In this document: positions 46,700-56,875 of the stretch, piece by piece | How the letters are laid out: the number at the start of each line of letters is the position of its first letter | Position numbering within the stretch: the stretch's first letter is position 1 | Assembly: GCA_902702965.1 (NCBI GenBank) | Contig: CACRXP010000066.1 | Location: forward strand, 731,180-795,179 | Direction of reading: 5' to 3' | DNA length: 64,000 bases | Origin: Spirometra erinaceieuropaei | Taxonomy: Eukaryota; Platyhelminthes; Cestoda; Diphyllobothriidea; Diphyllobothriidae | Notes under the pieces: generated by a model | What the model was told of the DNA's origin: nothing | The model's database searches: none | The model's input: the letters and a program-made list of their open reading frames with translations, nothing else | Position numbers and translations under genes: made by a program

Positions 46700-49552
46700 T
46701 GAAGGCGCTAACCCAAATGTAACCACATCTTCCGTCAGCCGGAAATTGAAATTCTTGTACACCAACGTGCAGAGTTTGCTATCAAAGTTCGACGAGCTGA
46801 AGATCCACCTCTGCGACCTATCCCCTGACGTAATCTCTCTAACAGAAACCTGGTTGACCCAACACGTGGACGACCGTGAGCTGGCCTTGCCTGGCTACCA
46901 GATGTTTAGAAGGGGTAGGGAAGGGCGTCAGGGAGGAGGCGTACTAACGTATGTAAAAAATGGACTAAATGTATCAGACAAGACCGATAACTTTTCGTGC
47001 AGTTCCGAGGCAATCTGGTTGTCTATTAAAGTGCCGAGCTCGCCTAGCCTCGATGTCCTGACAGTTTATCGACCGCCGAGACGGGACAACATGGCCGACG
47101 CTCGCCTGCTGGAGGAGCTCGAAAAGTTCGCTACGCGGCCGGATATCCTAATCATGGGCGACTTTAACGCGCCCCATATTGACTGGAGTTCAACCCATGC
47201 AAATAGCTCAGAACAGACCTTCGATAGGAGTTTTCTGAACACGGCATTGAAGCTATTTCTCACTCAACACGTCATGTTACCAACTAGAGTACGCGAAGGC
47301 CAACAAGCCAACTGCCTTGATCTTGTCCTTACGAAGTCACAGGACAGCATTGATGAGGTGTCATGCCTACCCCCCTTAGGTAAAAGTGACCACGTCGTTC
47401 TTCTATGGGATTACTTGCTTTTTTCCATGCCCAAGAAACCCGGGACAGTTAGAAGAAACCTTTGGCGCGGGGATTTCGATCAAATGAGGGCTGAAATTTT
47501 ACGCATTGAGTGGGAGTCCATATTTGTTGGGAGCATACTCGAAGACTGGCAACGGTTCCGAGAAATTCTGCACGAGCTGATCGTAAACCACTGTCCGCTT
47601 TCACGGAAGAGTTTAACCAACAGACCTTGATGGCTTACGCAAGCCTTGAAGAACGAAGTGAATAAAAAACGACGGCTGTGGAAAAAATTGCTTTCTGACA
47701 GGAGCCCCACATCTATATGCGCGTACAAACTTCAAAGAAATCGAGTCAAGGGTCTTATCCTCAAAACCAGAAAGGAATTCGAACGGGATCTGCTTAACCG
47801 TGCCGCGGAGAACCCCAAATTATTCTACGGTTACGTTAGGCAGTGCACGCGGAACAAGGACCCAATACCCCTGATAAGGACTGCTAAAGGCGAACATCTC
47901 ACTGACGACAGGGCGAAAGCTGATCACCTTTCAGAATTTTTTCGGTCTGTTTTTAGTAGCGAAACAGGATTCAACCCTTCGGCCCTTCAATCCTTCGAAG
48001 ACACCCCAATTATAGAGACCGTCCAGTTCACTGAGGGTATGGTTCTGACGGAGTTGCTGAGGCTAAAGGAATCCAAATCACCAGGTCCCGATGAGATTCC
48101 GGCGAAGATTTTGAAGGAACTCGCCGGTGAGTTGTCTAAGCCACTCTCCATGCTTTTCCATACATCCTTCGAGACCGGATATCTGCCACCCGACTGGAAG
48201 TCGGCGTGGATTACGCCGCTGTACAAGGGCGGAAGTCGGGTGTCTGCGAACAATTACAGACCGGTCAGCCTCACCTGCATTTGCTGTAAGATTATGGAGA
48301 AGATAATAAAGCAACAACTAATGCAGTTCCTTGAACAAAACCATTTGCTTTCCGATTCTCAGCATGGATTCCGAAAAGGCAGATCCTGTGTGACAAACCT
48401 GCTCTACTGTCTGGAACACTGGACTAGGGCTGTTGATAGAGGAGATATGGTGCATGCCATCTATATCGACTTTAAAAAGGCCTTCGATAGTGTGCCTCAC
48501 CACCGCCTTCTATACAAACTTAGCCGTGCAGGAGTGCGGGGTAAGCTTCTGATGTGTATTCGGGGCTTTTTAATCGGCCGCTCTCAAGCCGTCCACGTCG
48601 GTGACCAACAATCTGCCGAGGTTGCCGTTAAGAGTGTTGTTCCCCAAGGCTCTGTTCTTGGCCCTACGCTGTTCCTCGTATACGTCAATGACTGCGCAAA
48701 CGAACTGAATTGCGATGTTGCAATGTTTGCCGATGACATAAAGATCTGTAGTACCATACGAAGCGAAGTTGATGAGGCGCGGCTGCAGACAAGTCTGGAC
48801 CACCTCGAGCAATGGTCGAAAGACTGGCTTCTACCGTTCAACGTAAACAAGTGTACTTTCCTACGCGTCGGCAGAACCAGTTCTCGTAACCACACGGTCT
48901 ACCGTCTGACTGGCAAACCACTGCAAGAAGTCGACGCCCAAAAGGACTTGGGTGTATGGATCACAACCTCGCTTAAGCCTTCGCTGCAATGTTCTAAGGT
49001 GGCCAAGTCGGCGATGTCCTTGTCAAACGGGCGTTCTCCTCCTTTGATGAAGACTGCTTCGCCAAGGTCTTTCAAACTTTTGTGCGACCGCATCTGGAGT
49101 TTGCTATCCAAGCATGGCGACCCTGGACCGCTAAAGACTTGGGCATACTCGAAAAAGTTCAACGGCGAGCAACGAAACTTGTATCTGGGCAGTGGTCACT
49201 ACCCTACGAAACGCGATTAGCTAATCTTGACCTCTTTCCTTTGAGTTACAGACAGCTACGTGGGGACCTGATACAAGCTTTCCGCATCGTGCGCAATCAG
49301 GGCTGCTGCCTCGCGTTTGGAGACTTCTTCGAGTTGGCGACTACGACTAACCTGAGAGGCCATCCACTCAAACTGCGTGTGGCTGGTGCCCGGCTAGACA
49401 CCCGAAAGTTCTTCTTCTCCAACAGAGTGGTTGCAGCTTGGAATGCCTTGCCTGAGGATGTTGTTATGTCAGGCTCGGTAGATACTTTTAAATGGAGACT
49501 AGATCAGCATTGTAGCGCGCACCACAATAACGCCGGACTACGGCCATCTTGA
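46700..49552 (+). pseudogene. CR1 ORF2: endonuclease and reverse transcriptase, disabled
   Basis: The AP-type endonuclease spans about 46743-47420: KLKFLYTNVQSLLSKFDEL, ISLTETWL, DILIMGDFNAPHIDW and GKSDHVVLL. The reverse transcriptase spans about 47646-49020: SPGPDEIPAKILKELAGEL, NYRPVSLTCICCKIMEKII, HGFRKGRSCVTNLLY, YIDFKKAFDSVPH, VPQGSVLGPTLFLVYVND and the catalytic MFADDIKI. The C-terminal tail (to 49552) shows VRPHLEFAIQAWRPW and FFSNRVVAAWNALPEDV. Damage: an in-frame TGA at 47628-47630 between the two enzymes (a Trp codon follows at once), and a frameshift near 49010-49040 just before VRPHLE. Catalytic residues in both domains are intact, so the copy is fairly young. I found no in-frame ATG near the start. 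Confidence 0.85.
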
Positions 49553-50289
49553 CAGCCAACGCGGACAATTTAGTGTTACACCGATGCTACTACCAACATT
49601 TAAGTAATATATGTCTATGTTATTTATTAAGCTTGGGCCACGTCGCACACCGCTGTTCACATTCACCACGATGCCTGTAGACTAAACAATTTTACTTCTT
49701 TTCCCGTGTCTTAAGTGTGCCTCAACTGTACGCTGTATTTTGACCAACAAAGCAAGTTAATGTTCCTCTAAACTCTGTTAACGCATGACATTCTGTGTTT
49801 ATCTGTACAGTTTTTGCTATTCCCCTCGCATTTCTTTCATGTTACTTCCTTTCCATTTCCTCCATATATATCCTCTGCATGTAACCAAATAGGGATTTCA
49901 AAGGTACACACCTACTTTCCCTGAAATATACTGATGCTGATACTGATACTCAGCACCCTTACACTAAGTTAATCGAGGTTGTCTACATGCGTTTTTGTCG
50001 AGTTGAGCAAAGATTATCCATGGATATCGTCCTCATGGCCATGAGGAAAGTAATCCATGATCAGCGGTTCTTCAGAAAGTCATAAAACGTGGAGTCAATG
50101 TTTTGTGCAATTAAGGTGCCAACAAATTGATACTTGTCTGTTATGAGTGTCGGTGAGCGAACCCCGCGTACCATTATACTGTTTGGATCATTTGTCATAT
50201 CTTCAATTTTTTCCGTGAAAATTTTTCATGCCTCATCCAGTCGGATGTGCCGACCGCTTCATAAACCCACTTAGTTTGTGACCTGGATA
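49553..50289. other. CR1 3' UTR and tail, then spacer
   Basis: To 49955 this is the element's 3' end with its short microsatellite. 49956-50289 holds nothing recognised. Confidence 0.5.
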
Positions 50290-50620
50290 AACTCTCAGTC
50301 CCTTTTGGAAAGGCTGACGCTGAAAATGCGGGTTATTCCCCTAGAAGGCGAGCGCCCAATATCCAGAGTCTGCATGACAACCTGGGACAGATGGTTTGGC
50401 CTCTGTTCTGTCAAATGGCGTTCGTGTGTGCATGTAGAAGCCGATCTTCCAGTCCGGCCGCAGTATACTACATTGCAGGCATCGTGCAAAGTTTTATAGA
50501 TGGCTTCCGTCTTATTTAAATAGTTAGTCCTCTTGACGGAACGCACAAGTTGAGTACGTAGCCGTCGCTTCACGGGTACCCTTTCCTTGTGCCCTCGATG
50601 CTGTCTTTCGTTAAGTTTGG
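50290..50620 (-). pseudogene. Penelope-like endonuclease fragment, diverged family
   Basis: The minus-strand frame reads NKTEAIYKTLHDACNVVYCG, RTGRSASTCTHERHLTEQR and LSQVVMQTLDIGR, matching the GIY-YIG endonuclease of PLEs (IYKI-x-C, VYCGQTGR, EHRLAV, LSQVA-H). The catalytic Arg region reads TCTHER where TRIHEH is usual, so it is probably inactive. It is not the same subfamily as the 53-60 kb PLEs. Confidence 0.65.
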
Positions 50621-52185
50621 GCGCATACCTACTACCGGTTAAGATTGGCCAGTTCTCTTATCTTGGCGCCTGATTGGAACTAATTAGTTTTGTTTGACTC
50701 GTGCTGTCTAATGCATGGATGTGCAAAGGCCCAGAGGTACCCACTTCAAAAACACTTTGAGCTAGTAATTTAGTTCAGTCCAACGTTTTTGATTCTTAGA
50801 GCAGTGTTTTTTCTCCATGCAAAGGCTGTTGATAGTGTTTGATTTGTGAGAGGTAAAATGGTTCCTCCCACAGTACGTTATGCCTTCCGTATAAGTTTCT
50901 TTGCAACAAATTGATGCGCTTAATGTTCCTTCAGTCCTGAAATGTACGAAGATACCTAGAAGTGATAGTTTTAATCAACTCCTGTCGAATGTAAGTGTAC
51001 CTCCTGGAAATAGTAAGTCAACGGTATTGTGGAACACTTCCAACATAACAGCAACACTTAACTATAATTTCCGATTAATTAGTGAAAGAGCTGTAGTTTC
51101 TAATTTCTACAGTTGCAGTAACACCCGTGTCATTGCCAAATCTACGAGAGTGGACATGAGCAAAGACTTCATCGAAGGATGCCACTATCTTACATGCTGC
51201 AATTGTGATACCTCGTAATTTGTTTGTAAACTATGGAATTCTCGTCTGAGTTTTCACAGTTCTGTGCAAGTGGATGGAGTTGGTGGAATAGCTACGTAGA
51301 AAATTTGCACTTAGGTGTGCTGGCTAAATAAACTGTAGGTCGGTGTGGACCGTCCGTTTTGTGGACTTTGAGAAGTTCTCAGATCACAATGGTCAGCTCA
51401 ATTCGTCTCAGAAGTTTAGAAATATCTCTTGACAGCGGCTTCTCCGTGTAAGATGCCTCAGCACTTCGTCAATAGATGGAATGTGTTTCGACGCGGTTCG
51501 TGTTAAGAGGTCTATAAATTACTGTCTTTTGATAATAATAGCCGAAAAATGCGCCCTACCGTATAAGGCTTATCCAGATGTCTTTCAGAGTGTAAAACTT
51601 TAATGTTCCATGAGATTTGCTGATGCTATCACAAGTATCTGGGTTGTGCGGAGGTCCAAGTGGATCGAGCATGAAAGGCTGCACTTTACTCTTTTAGAAG
51701 GCACATTATCTTCTGCCATTATAAAGGTTATCAAGGTCATAAATTCATCATCTAGTGTGGACAGCAAACCGTCGGTTTTCATGACTTTGCAGCGGATGTA
51801 TGTATGTCGACCGAGTTGAAGGGGAGCAGACACTTCCGTGCTGGAAACAGTAGCTCTTTCCCAGCGCTTATACCCGAATGAAAACCACGCCTTTTTTCTA
51901 GCCCGTACATGTCTGGAGGTGCAGAATTCCTCCAAGAGGGTGCAATGGCGCGGTCTTCCGTGAGATAACGAGTAGATTGCTGCCCCTTCAAGTACGGCTT
52001 TCCGGTCTGTCCATCTTTTTCAAGAACGGAAGTATAACGACTTTGCTTCAGTTAGGTCGAACAAACCCAATGTGTCAAACTTGCTGGAGTACACTCCCAG
52101 ACCGCCCAGACGTAACATCATGTCATTTTTTTTCAGACAGTTGGCATTACTTCAGCAGATTGACTTGATGGTGTTATTGAAACCG
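50621..52185. other. Spacer, no gene recognised
   Basis: The minus-strand frame 51600-51935 (111 codons) has no recognisable motif. Confidence 0.4.
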
Positions 52186-52189
52186 CCTG

Positions 52190-52765
52190 GGATAATACTC
52201 GAAATGCCCTTTGATCTTACATCCGGGGAGGTCTAGGAATCCAACTACACGATTATTAACCATAGTGACAACACAGGTACTAGTTTAAATCCCAGCCACA
52301 CGTGTTTCGCCGATTTTGTGCCGCTGTTTAATACAGCTGCGAGGGGTTCGTTCCATCAACGAGTTCCGCATCGTTCTCCATGTCCTTCCTGATATACGAA
52401 CTCCAGTTTCCACGCTACCATGTTTAATTTCCTAGGAAATCAATATGCGAACTTGAAGTAAATCCCTCTGAACAAAAGCTTTTTAGGCTCGGTGCGAAAG
52501 TTTATTTATGAATATTGGGGCTGAAATCCCTCAGCTGTCGCAGAACAACCATGCCATCTTCACACGCCGCCAACAGGCAGTCAGTAGTATGTAACTACGC
52601 GATTATTTACCATGCTGGCAGCAGAGGTACTAGCGACTAGCTAGCAGCAGCTGCTGGACTTCAACTCAAAGATTCATATCAACTTTCGGACCGAGCCCGG
52701 AAAGGACTGCTCCGAAGGATTTAATCCAAGTTCGCGCATTCGTTTCCTCGGAAATTAAACAAGGG
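52190..52765 (+). repeat. Foldback/MITE-like repeat F, copy 2, with inverted ends
   Basis: Two blocks, about 52430-52550 and 52640-52765, are imperfect reverse complements: TTTCCTAGGAAATCAATATG opposite CGCATTCGTTTCCTCGGAAA, and GGCTCGGTGCGAAAGTTTAT opposite TTTCGGACCGAGCCCGGAAA. The 52190-52430 part matches the minus strand of 30020-30295. No coding sequence, so it would be non-autonomous. Confidence 0.65.
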
Positions 52766-52769
52766 GTCT

Positions 52770-53185
52770 AAGGATCGTTGACAACAGGTAATAATCCTAA
52801 GAATTGTATTAGGTTTGGCTGGATTCATTTCTGTCCGGTTACTTACTTCTCAGTAGACTCTTCAGCTTCCATATTTTACTCATTGCATCTGTTCGTAACA
52901 GTATCCTTATCCCTATCGTTAAACACAAGCTTAATCTTCTCCATCTTCTGTTATTTGGCATGGTTTTGGAAAATTGCGTTCACGCCCGAGAGGTCGGCCG
53001 CATTTATTCTCCAGTCTAAGGTGGAGGGGGTTATGCCAGGGATTGGAGGAGAAGGGCAGGACACAGCTCTGTTTGGCCTTGAGCTCTCATCACGCTGTTG
53101 CCAAGTCTCATGCAGCCCAAACCATCGATTGACGGGAAACGTGAGGTGGCATGAGTAAGCGACAGCACTGGCGATTGTGAGAGCG
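52770..53185. other. Spacer, no gene recognised
   Basis: An open plus frame with hydrophobic stretches (52778-53158) has no family match I recognise. Confidence 0.35.
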
Positions 53186-53187
53186 AG

Positions 53188-54165
53188 ATGCTACGGACTT
53201 TTCACACTTTCGCCCGAGTCAGTCGACACGACTGTTCTCTGGAAAACCATCCGATTTCTGACAGTGCCTTCATCCAACATAGACCGGTGTTTTGGCGCCG
53301 TTATGTAGACGACACGTTCGTCATCGTAAAGAAGGACATGCTGCAACATTTCTACAGCCTGCTCAACGCAGTCTTCCCTGATATAAAATTCACGAGGGAA
53401 GAAGAACAGGAACAGCAGTTGCCCTTCCTGGATGTGCTTGTCAGACGAAACCTTAACGGTGAAGTTGAAACGACGGCAACGAACACCACACAGCTTCTCA
53501 GTTTTCACAGCAACCATCCGGTGGCTCACAAATGAAGCTGTGTGAAGACGCTCTTCAAACGAGTCCAAACTCATTGCAGCAAACCGGACGAGAGAGCACG
53601 TGAGGCCCGTTATCTCCGCGACCAGTTTGTGCAGAATGGCTATCCGAGGGCATTCATAAGTCGCTGCCTACTCGGTCGCCACCAGAAAACTCGAACATCA
53701 ACGCCACCGACGATATGGCATTCTCTGCCATACATCAAGGGCGTTTCAGAAGCGACCAAACGCATTGCTGCGGAGTTAGGTGTTGGAATTGCACACCGCC
53801 CCAAAGCCACCATGCGCAATAGGGTCATGAAAATCAAAGACCGGTTAAAGCTTGAAGAGCAATCTGGAGTGGCGTATCGCATTCCGTGTCAAAATTTTCC
53901 TTGTAACTACACAGGACAGACTGGGCGCATACTCGGATCGCGCATACACGAACATAAGCTGGCTGTGCGACGAGGCGACGTATTATCACAAGTGGCCGCC
54001 CACACCTTCGAAATGGGTCACGAGTTGAACTTCGCAGCCACCAAAATAGTCGCCCACGCCGGAAACAAAACAGGCCGAGAATTGATTGAAGCCTGGGCCT
54101 CGGATGAGAACTCGGCCAATCAAGTATATTTCGGCAGTTGGTATAGGTACTGCTCGACAATGTAG
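53188..54165 (+). pseudogene. Penelope-like element: RT C-terminus plus GIY-YIG endonuclease
   Basis: One frame interrupted by a single TGA at 53533-53535 (HPVAHK-stop-SCVKTLF; in homologues Arg stands here, so a CGA-to-TGA change is likely). The first part has the catalytic motif RRYVDDTFVIVKKDM, then FPDIKFTREEEQEQQLPFLD (thumb). The second has the linker VQTHCSKPDERAREARYL, NGYPRAFISRCL and IAHRPKATMRNRVMKIKDRL. The endonuclease core follows: SGVAYRIPCQNFPCNYTGQT, then GRILGSRIHEHKLAVRRGD, LSQVAAHTFEMGHELNF and the RELIEAWASDEN helix. PLE proteins copy and insert their own RNA at opened chromosome ends or nicks. The palm/fingers N-terminal half is missing, so the copy is 5'-truncated, yet it is the best-preserved endonuclease of the window. 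Confidence 0.85.
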
Positions 54166-54684
54166 GGTTTTAACAAGGCGGAGCACAATTCCCTTCTGTT
54201 CGTACTGTTCAGAATACCTCAACAGGTACTCCCAGAACAGGTGGACTGGATGTAAAAAAAAACGAATCTTGGGCTGCGCGTTCTCTGGGTTTGATACTTG
54301 CACTTTTCGCATATGCTTTCGTAAAACCAGCGGTTAATCTGAGAGGGGTTAAGATTTTAACTTGACATAGGGAAATATATTCAGGCCCCCACAAAGTAAA
54401 TAGGCCCTAAATTGCGCTGAATGCACTCCACAATTTTACTGGTTTATTTGAGTTTTTAAAGCGCACTGATGGAGCACATGCCGAAAGTGCTGTCTAATAT
54501 TTAAACTTTCTTGTTTCAGGTTTATTTGTTGTACATAAATGAATCAGTAGCCATTTCATTACGTAATTCTTTGAAATGCATCCCATTTCACAGAAATGCA
54601 CAACGACTTTCGAACCTGACTTAACAGCCTTGTCTCCTTGATCTTTCGGACTCGAAAGAAACATACAAATTTCAAAAGCCTAAA
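54166..54684. other. Spacer; may hold the 5' UTR of the zinc-finger gene
   Basis: TTCTTGTTTCAG at about 54508-54519 could be an acceptor for a non-coding first exon. Nothing else recognised. Confidence 0.35.
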
Positions 54685-56010
54685 ATGACGTTTACTGACC
54701 AGACAGAAGTTTTCTCCGAAATCGTCGCCTCGAAACTCTTTCCATCCTATGAACTTTTTCGCCAGGCGTTCGAGCACTTCACGAAGGTATGCAGCCTGTC
54801 CAGTAATGAGTAAATTTCCCCGGCCTAGATCACTGGCAGTAGGTTCTCGAAGGATAAGACCAGTCTGCATCGTCTCGGCACTTTGAATCGTGAAATCCTG
54901 GTCTACCGGTCGGCGGAATTCAAGTGCTCCTCCAAGTGTGAGGCCTGTTTTGTTATTGGCTGCAAGAAGGGACACCTGTTTGTAACAAGATATCATATGG
55001 TGCACAACCATGACGTCGATTTTCAAGCAACCTCTTCACCAGACCCTCAACCGGTTGTGGAAATTCCCGAAGGTGAGCCTCCGAACCCATGCCCCTTACC
55101 CTCCCTTAATCTCCTTTAGTTTCTCACGATCATGTTGATTTGACTGCTCAGTTTAATGCTCACTTCCCGTCTCTTACGTTTGCCAGTTACGCTGACTTGA
55201 TGGAAGCCATGAGGAGGTTTCAGGAGGAAACTGGCAGTGTCTACGTGAAAAAGGGAGTACACAAATTGCCTATTGGACACGTAAACAGTGGTCTCCTTGT
55301 CTACACGACCATGCAATTCCAATGCATTCATTATGGCAACTTTGTGAGCACTGCTCAAATGCGGCAAAACCACAGGTAGATAATAATTGGTCAGACACTC
55401 ACAGACACACTTAACTTAGGTCGAAAAAGATTGGCTGTCTATCTGCCATTCATGTTTCTTCTACGCAGAATAAACTGCGTATAACTCGCTTTAATATGCG
55501 ACATAATCATCTGGTCTCCCCTACGCACGTGCCTTCTCGACGCAAAGGTCCAACTTCTGTACCACTGAAGACACCCAAAGAGTACGGGTCGCATAGTGTG
55601 CGTACCAACGGTTAGTCCATTTACTGTGCTCATATATACTTTCTTCTATAGACGGCCTCTGTCTGAACCGTCCTCATCTGCCGTCGAATGAGTACTTCGA
55701 GAAGGTAGTTGGCGTTGGCCAATCAGGTTCGGGGGAGACATCGCCTGTTCCAACCTTTGGAACTTGCATCTCGTCCTACTCCTCATTACCTCCATTTCCC
55801 CTTCCCAACGCAGATTACTGCGAAAGGTCCCAGCGACTGGCGTCTGTCGAACCAATGTTGCAGTGCATTCGCAAGATCCTTGCTAGGTCCGATAGTCGCG
55901 CATTTGGGAAGTTGACGTCCGATCTTCGTCATCTTATACACAAATGGGAGGCGGATCCGTCCTTAGGCCCGAGGCGCATGCAACGTCAGTCTAAATCATT
56001 AAGGCACTGA
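54685..56010 (+). CDS. Six-exon protein with two FAR1/MULE-type zinc fingers
   Basis: Exons are 54685-54786, 54829-55072, 55120-55375, 55420-55610, 55652-55726 and 55814-56010, giving 354 residues. All five introns (42, 47, 44, 41 and 87 nt) are GT-AG and keep frame. The fifth donor (CAATCAG then GTTCGG) was picked because it alone keeps the long last exon in frame. Two related modules follow each other. Module 1 (about 16-96) has YRSAEFKCSSKCEACFVIG and VTRYHMVHNHD (Cys67, Cys71, His93, His95) with a shortened loop. Module 2 (about 130-232) has VYTTMQFQCIHYGNF, KKIGCLSAIHV and LRITRFNMRHNH (Cys184, Cys207, His229, His231). This C-C-H-H layout is that of the FAR1/WRKY-GCM1 DNA-binding fold found in Mutator-like transposases and derived regulators. 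No transposase or SWIM domain follows; the C-terminus is basic and helical (MLQCIRKILARSDSRAFGKL). Likely a nuclear DNA-binding protein, possibly a domesticated transposase end. The exact target is unknown. Confidence 0.8.
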
Positions 56011-56199
56011 TCTGCCCTTCGCCACATCCTCGTGATTTCTCCTAGTTTCCAATCTCCTCTTACCAATTCCTTCACCTCTACTTCCCAATTTTGGTTTTTC
56101 CTACACACCGCCCTTTACTGTCTTTGCATAGAACTACTTCCTTGGCCTTTAGACGTCCGTAGTTTGTACAGCTCTCATATCATATCCTTATGTGAATAT

Positions 56200-56460
56200 A
56201 TGTATATATGTCGCGTTCATCATCCCCCGAAGAAGACGAAGAAGAGAGTACGAATTCATGGACCAAATTGTACTTGAACCGAAGTTTCGGAAACCCTCCC
56301 GTTTCCGTCATCAGAGCAATATGTTCGCTTGCTCGTTTTCTGTACCGATATCTCCAAGATGAACTAACCCCGCAATGTGTTGGCTGTTCCTGCTGGCCTT
56401 GACTGCTTCAACTTTGATACCCGCCTGGTATTATGTCCGTGCTCGAGGCACGTTCGCCGC
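56200..56460 (-). repeat. PLE-B terminal repeat, 3' copy
   Basis: On the minus strand: CGTGCCTCGAGCACGGACAT, AGGAACAGCCAACACATTG-like sequence, the hammerhead-like motif, then GGTCCATGAATTCG and a CTTCTTCGTCTTCTTCGG tract ending in GATGATGAACGCGAC. It matches 58930-59275. Confidence 0.7.
56274..56318 (-). ncRNA. Hammerhead ribozyme-like motif, PLE-B 3' repeat
   Basis: Core CTGATGA, stem II GGAAAC/GTTTCC, then GAAAC. The following triplet is TTC where the other copies have GTC, so cleavage is probably lost. Confidence 0.65.
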
Positions 56461-56875
56461 CGATTAGCGTTCACCTCTCCGCGATTGACCGCCGGTGGGC
56501 TCGTGTCACCTTTGACCCCTTTACGGCCGTCGTAATTGTTGGCGAGCCAACATGCTTGTCGGCCTCCCCCTCGTCACTCAACGGACTGATCGGTTGTTAG
56601 GGCTCATGTGAGTTGATCTCAGCCTCGGGAGCGTCGCGGTGAGGTGGCGTCCCATGCTGGTCACATGACCTCCGACCGGCTTCTCTCCTATTTTCAGCTG
56701 GCATCGGCTGTCGGCCACGCGCGACTTTACTTGTCCGCACTGACTCGAGCCTTGTGCGTGGCGACTGGTAGGCGGGATGCAGATCTACGGCTCTATTGAG
56801 TGTGCCAGTCGAGGACCAACTTTCGAACATCAGTCTGGCCATCTTATATTTAGCTCGGCCGATTATCCTTGCCTT

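Larger units (their letters stand above)
45435..49955 (+). mobile_element. Near full-length CR1-clade non-LTR retrotransposon, disabled
   Basis: The unit holds ORF1, ORF2 (endonuclease plus reverse transcriptase), a 3' UTR, and a short tail of GATACT/GATGCT repeats (about 49930-49952), which fits CR1-type elements that end in a microsatellite and not poly-A. The true 5' end is unknown. Confidence 0.8.

Noticed and set aside
45435..47630. One 731-residue fused ORF1-endonuclease protein
   Set aside because: The fusion depends on a frameshift near 46510. The conserved ORF1 motif continues in another frame to 46698.
54559..55026. A 155-codon minus-strand frame
   Set aside because: It is the antisense shadow of exons 1-2 of the zinc-finger gene.
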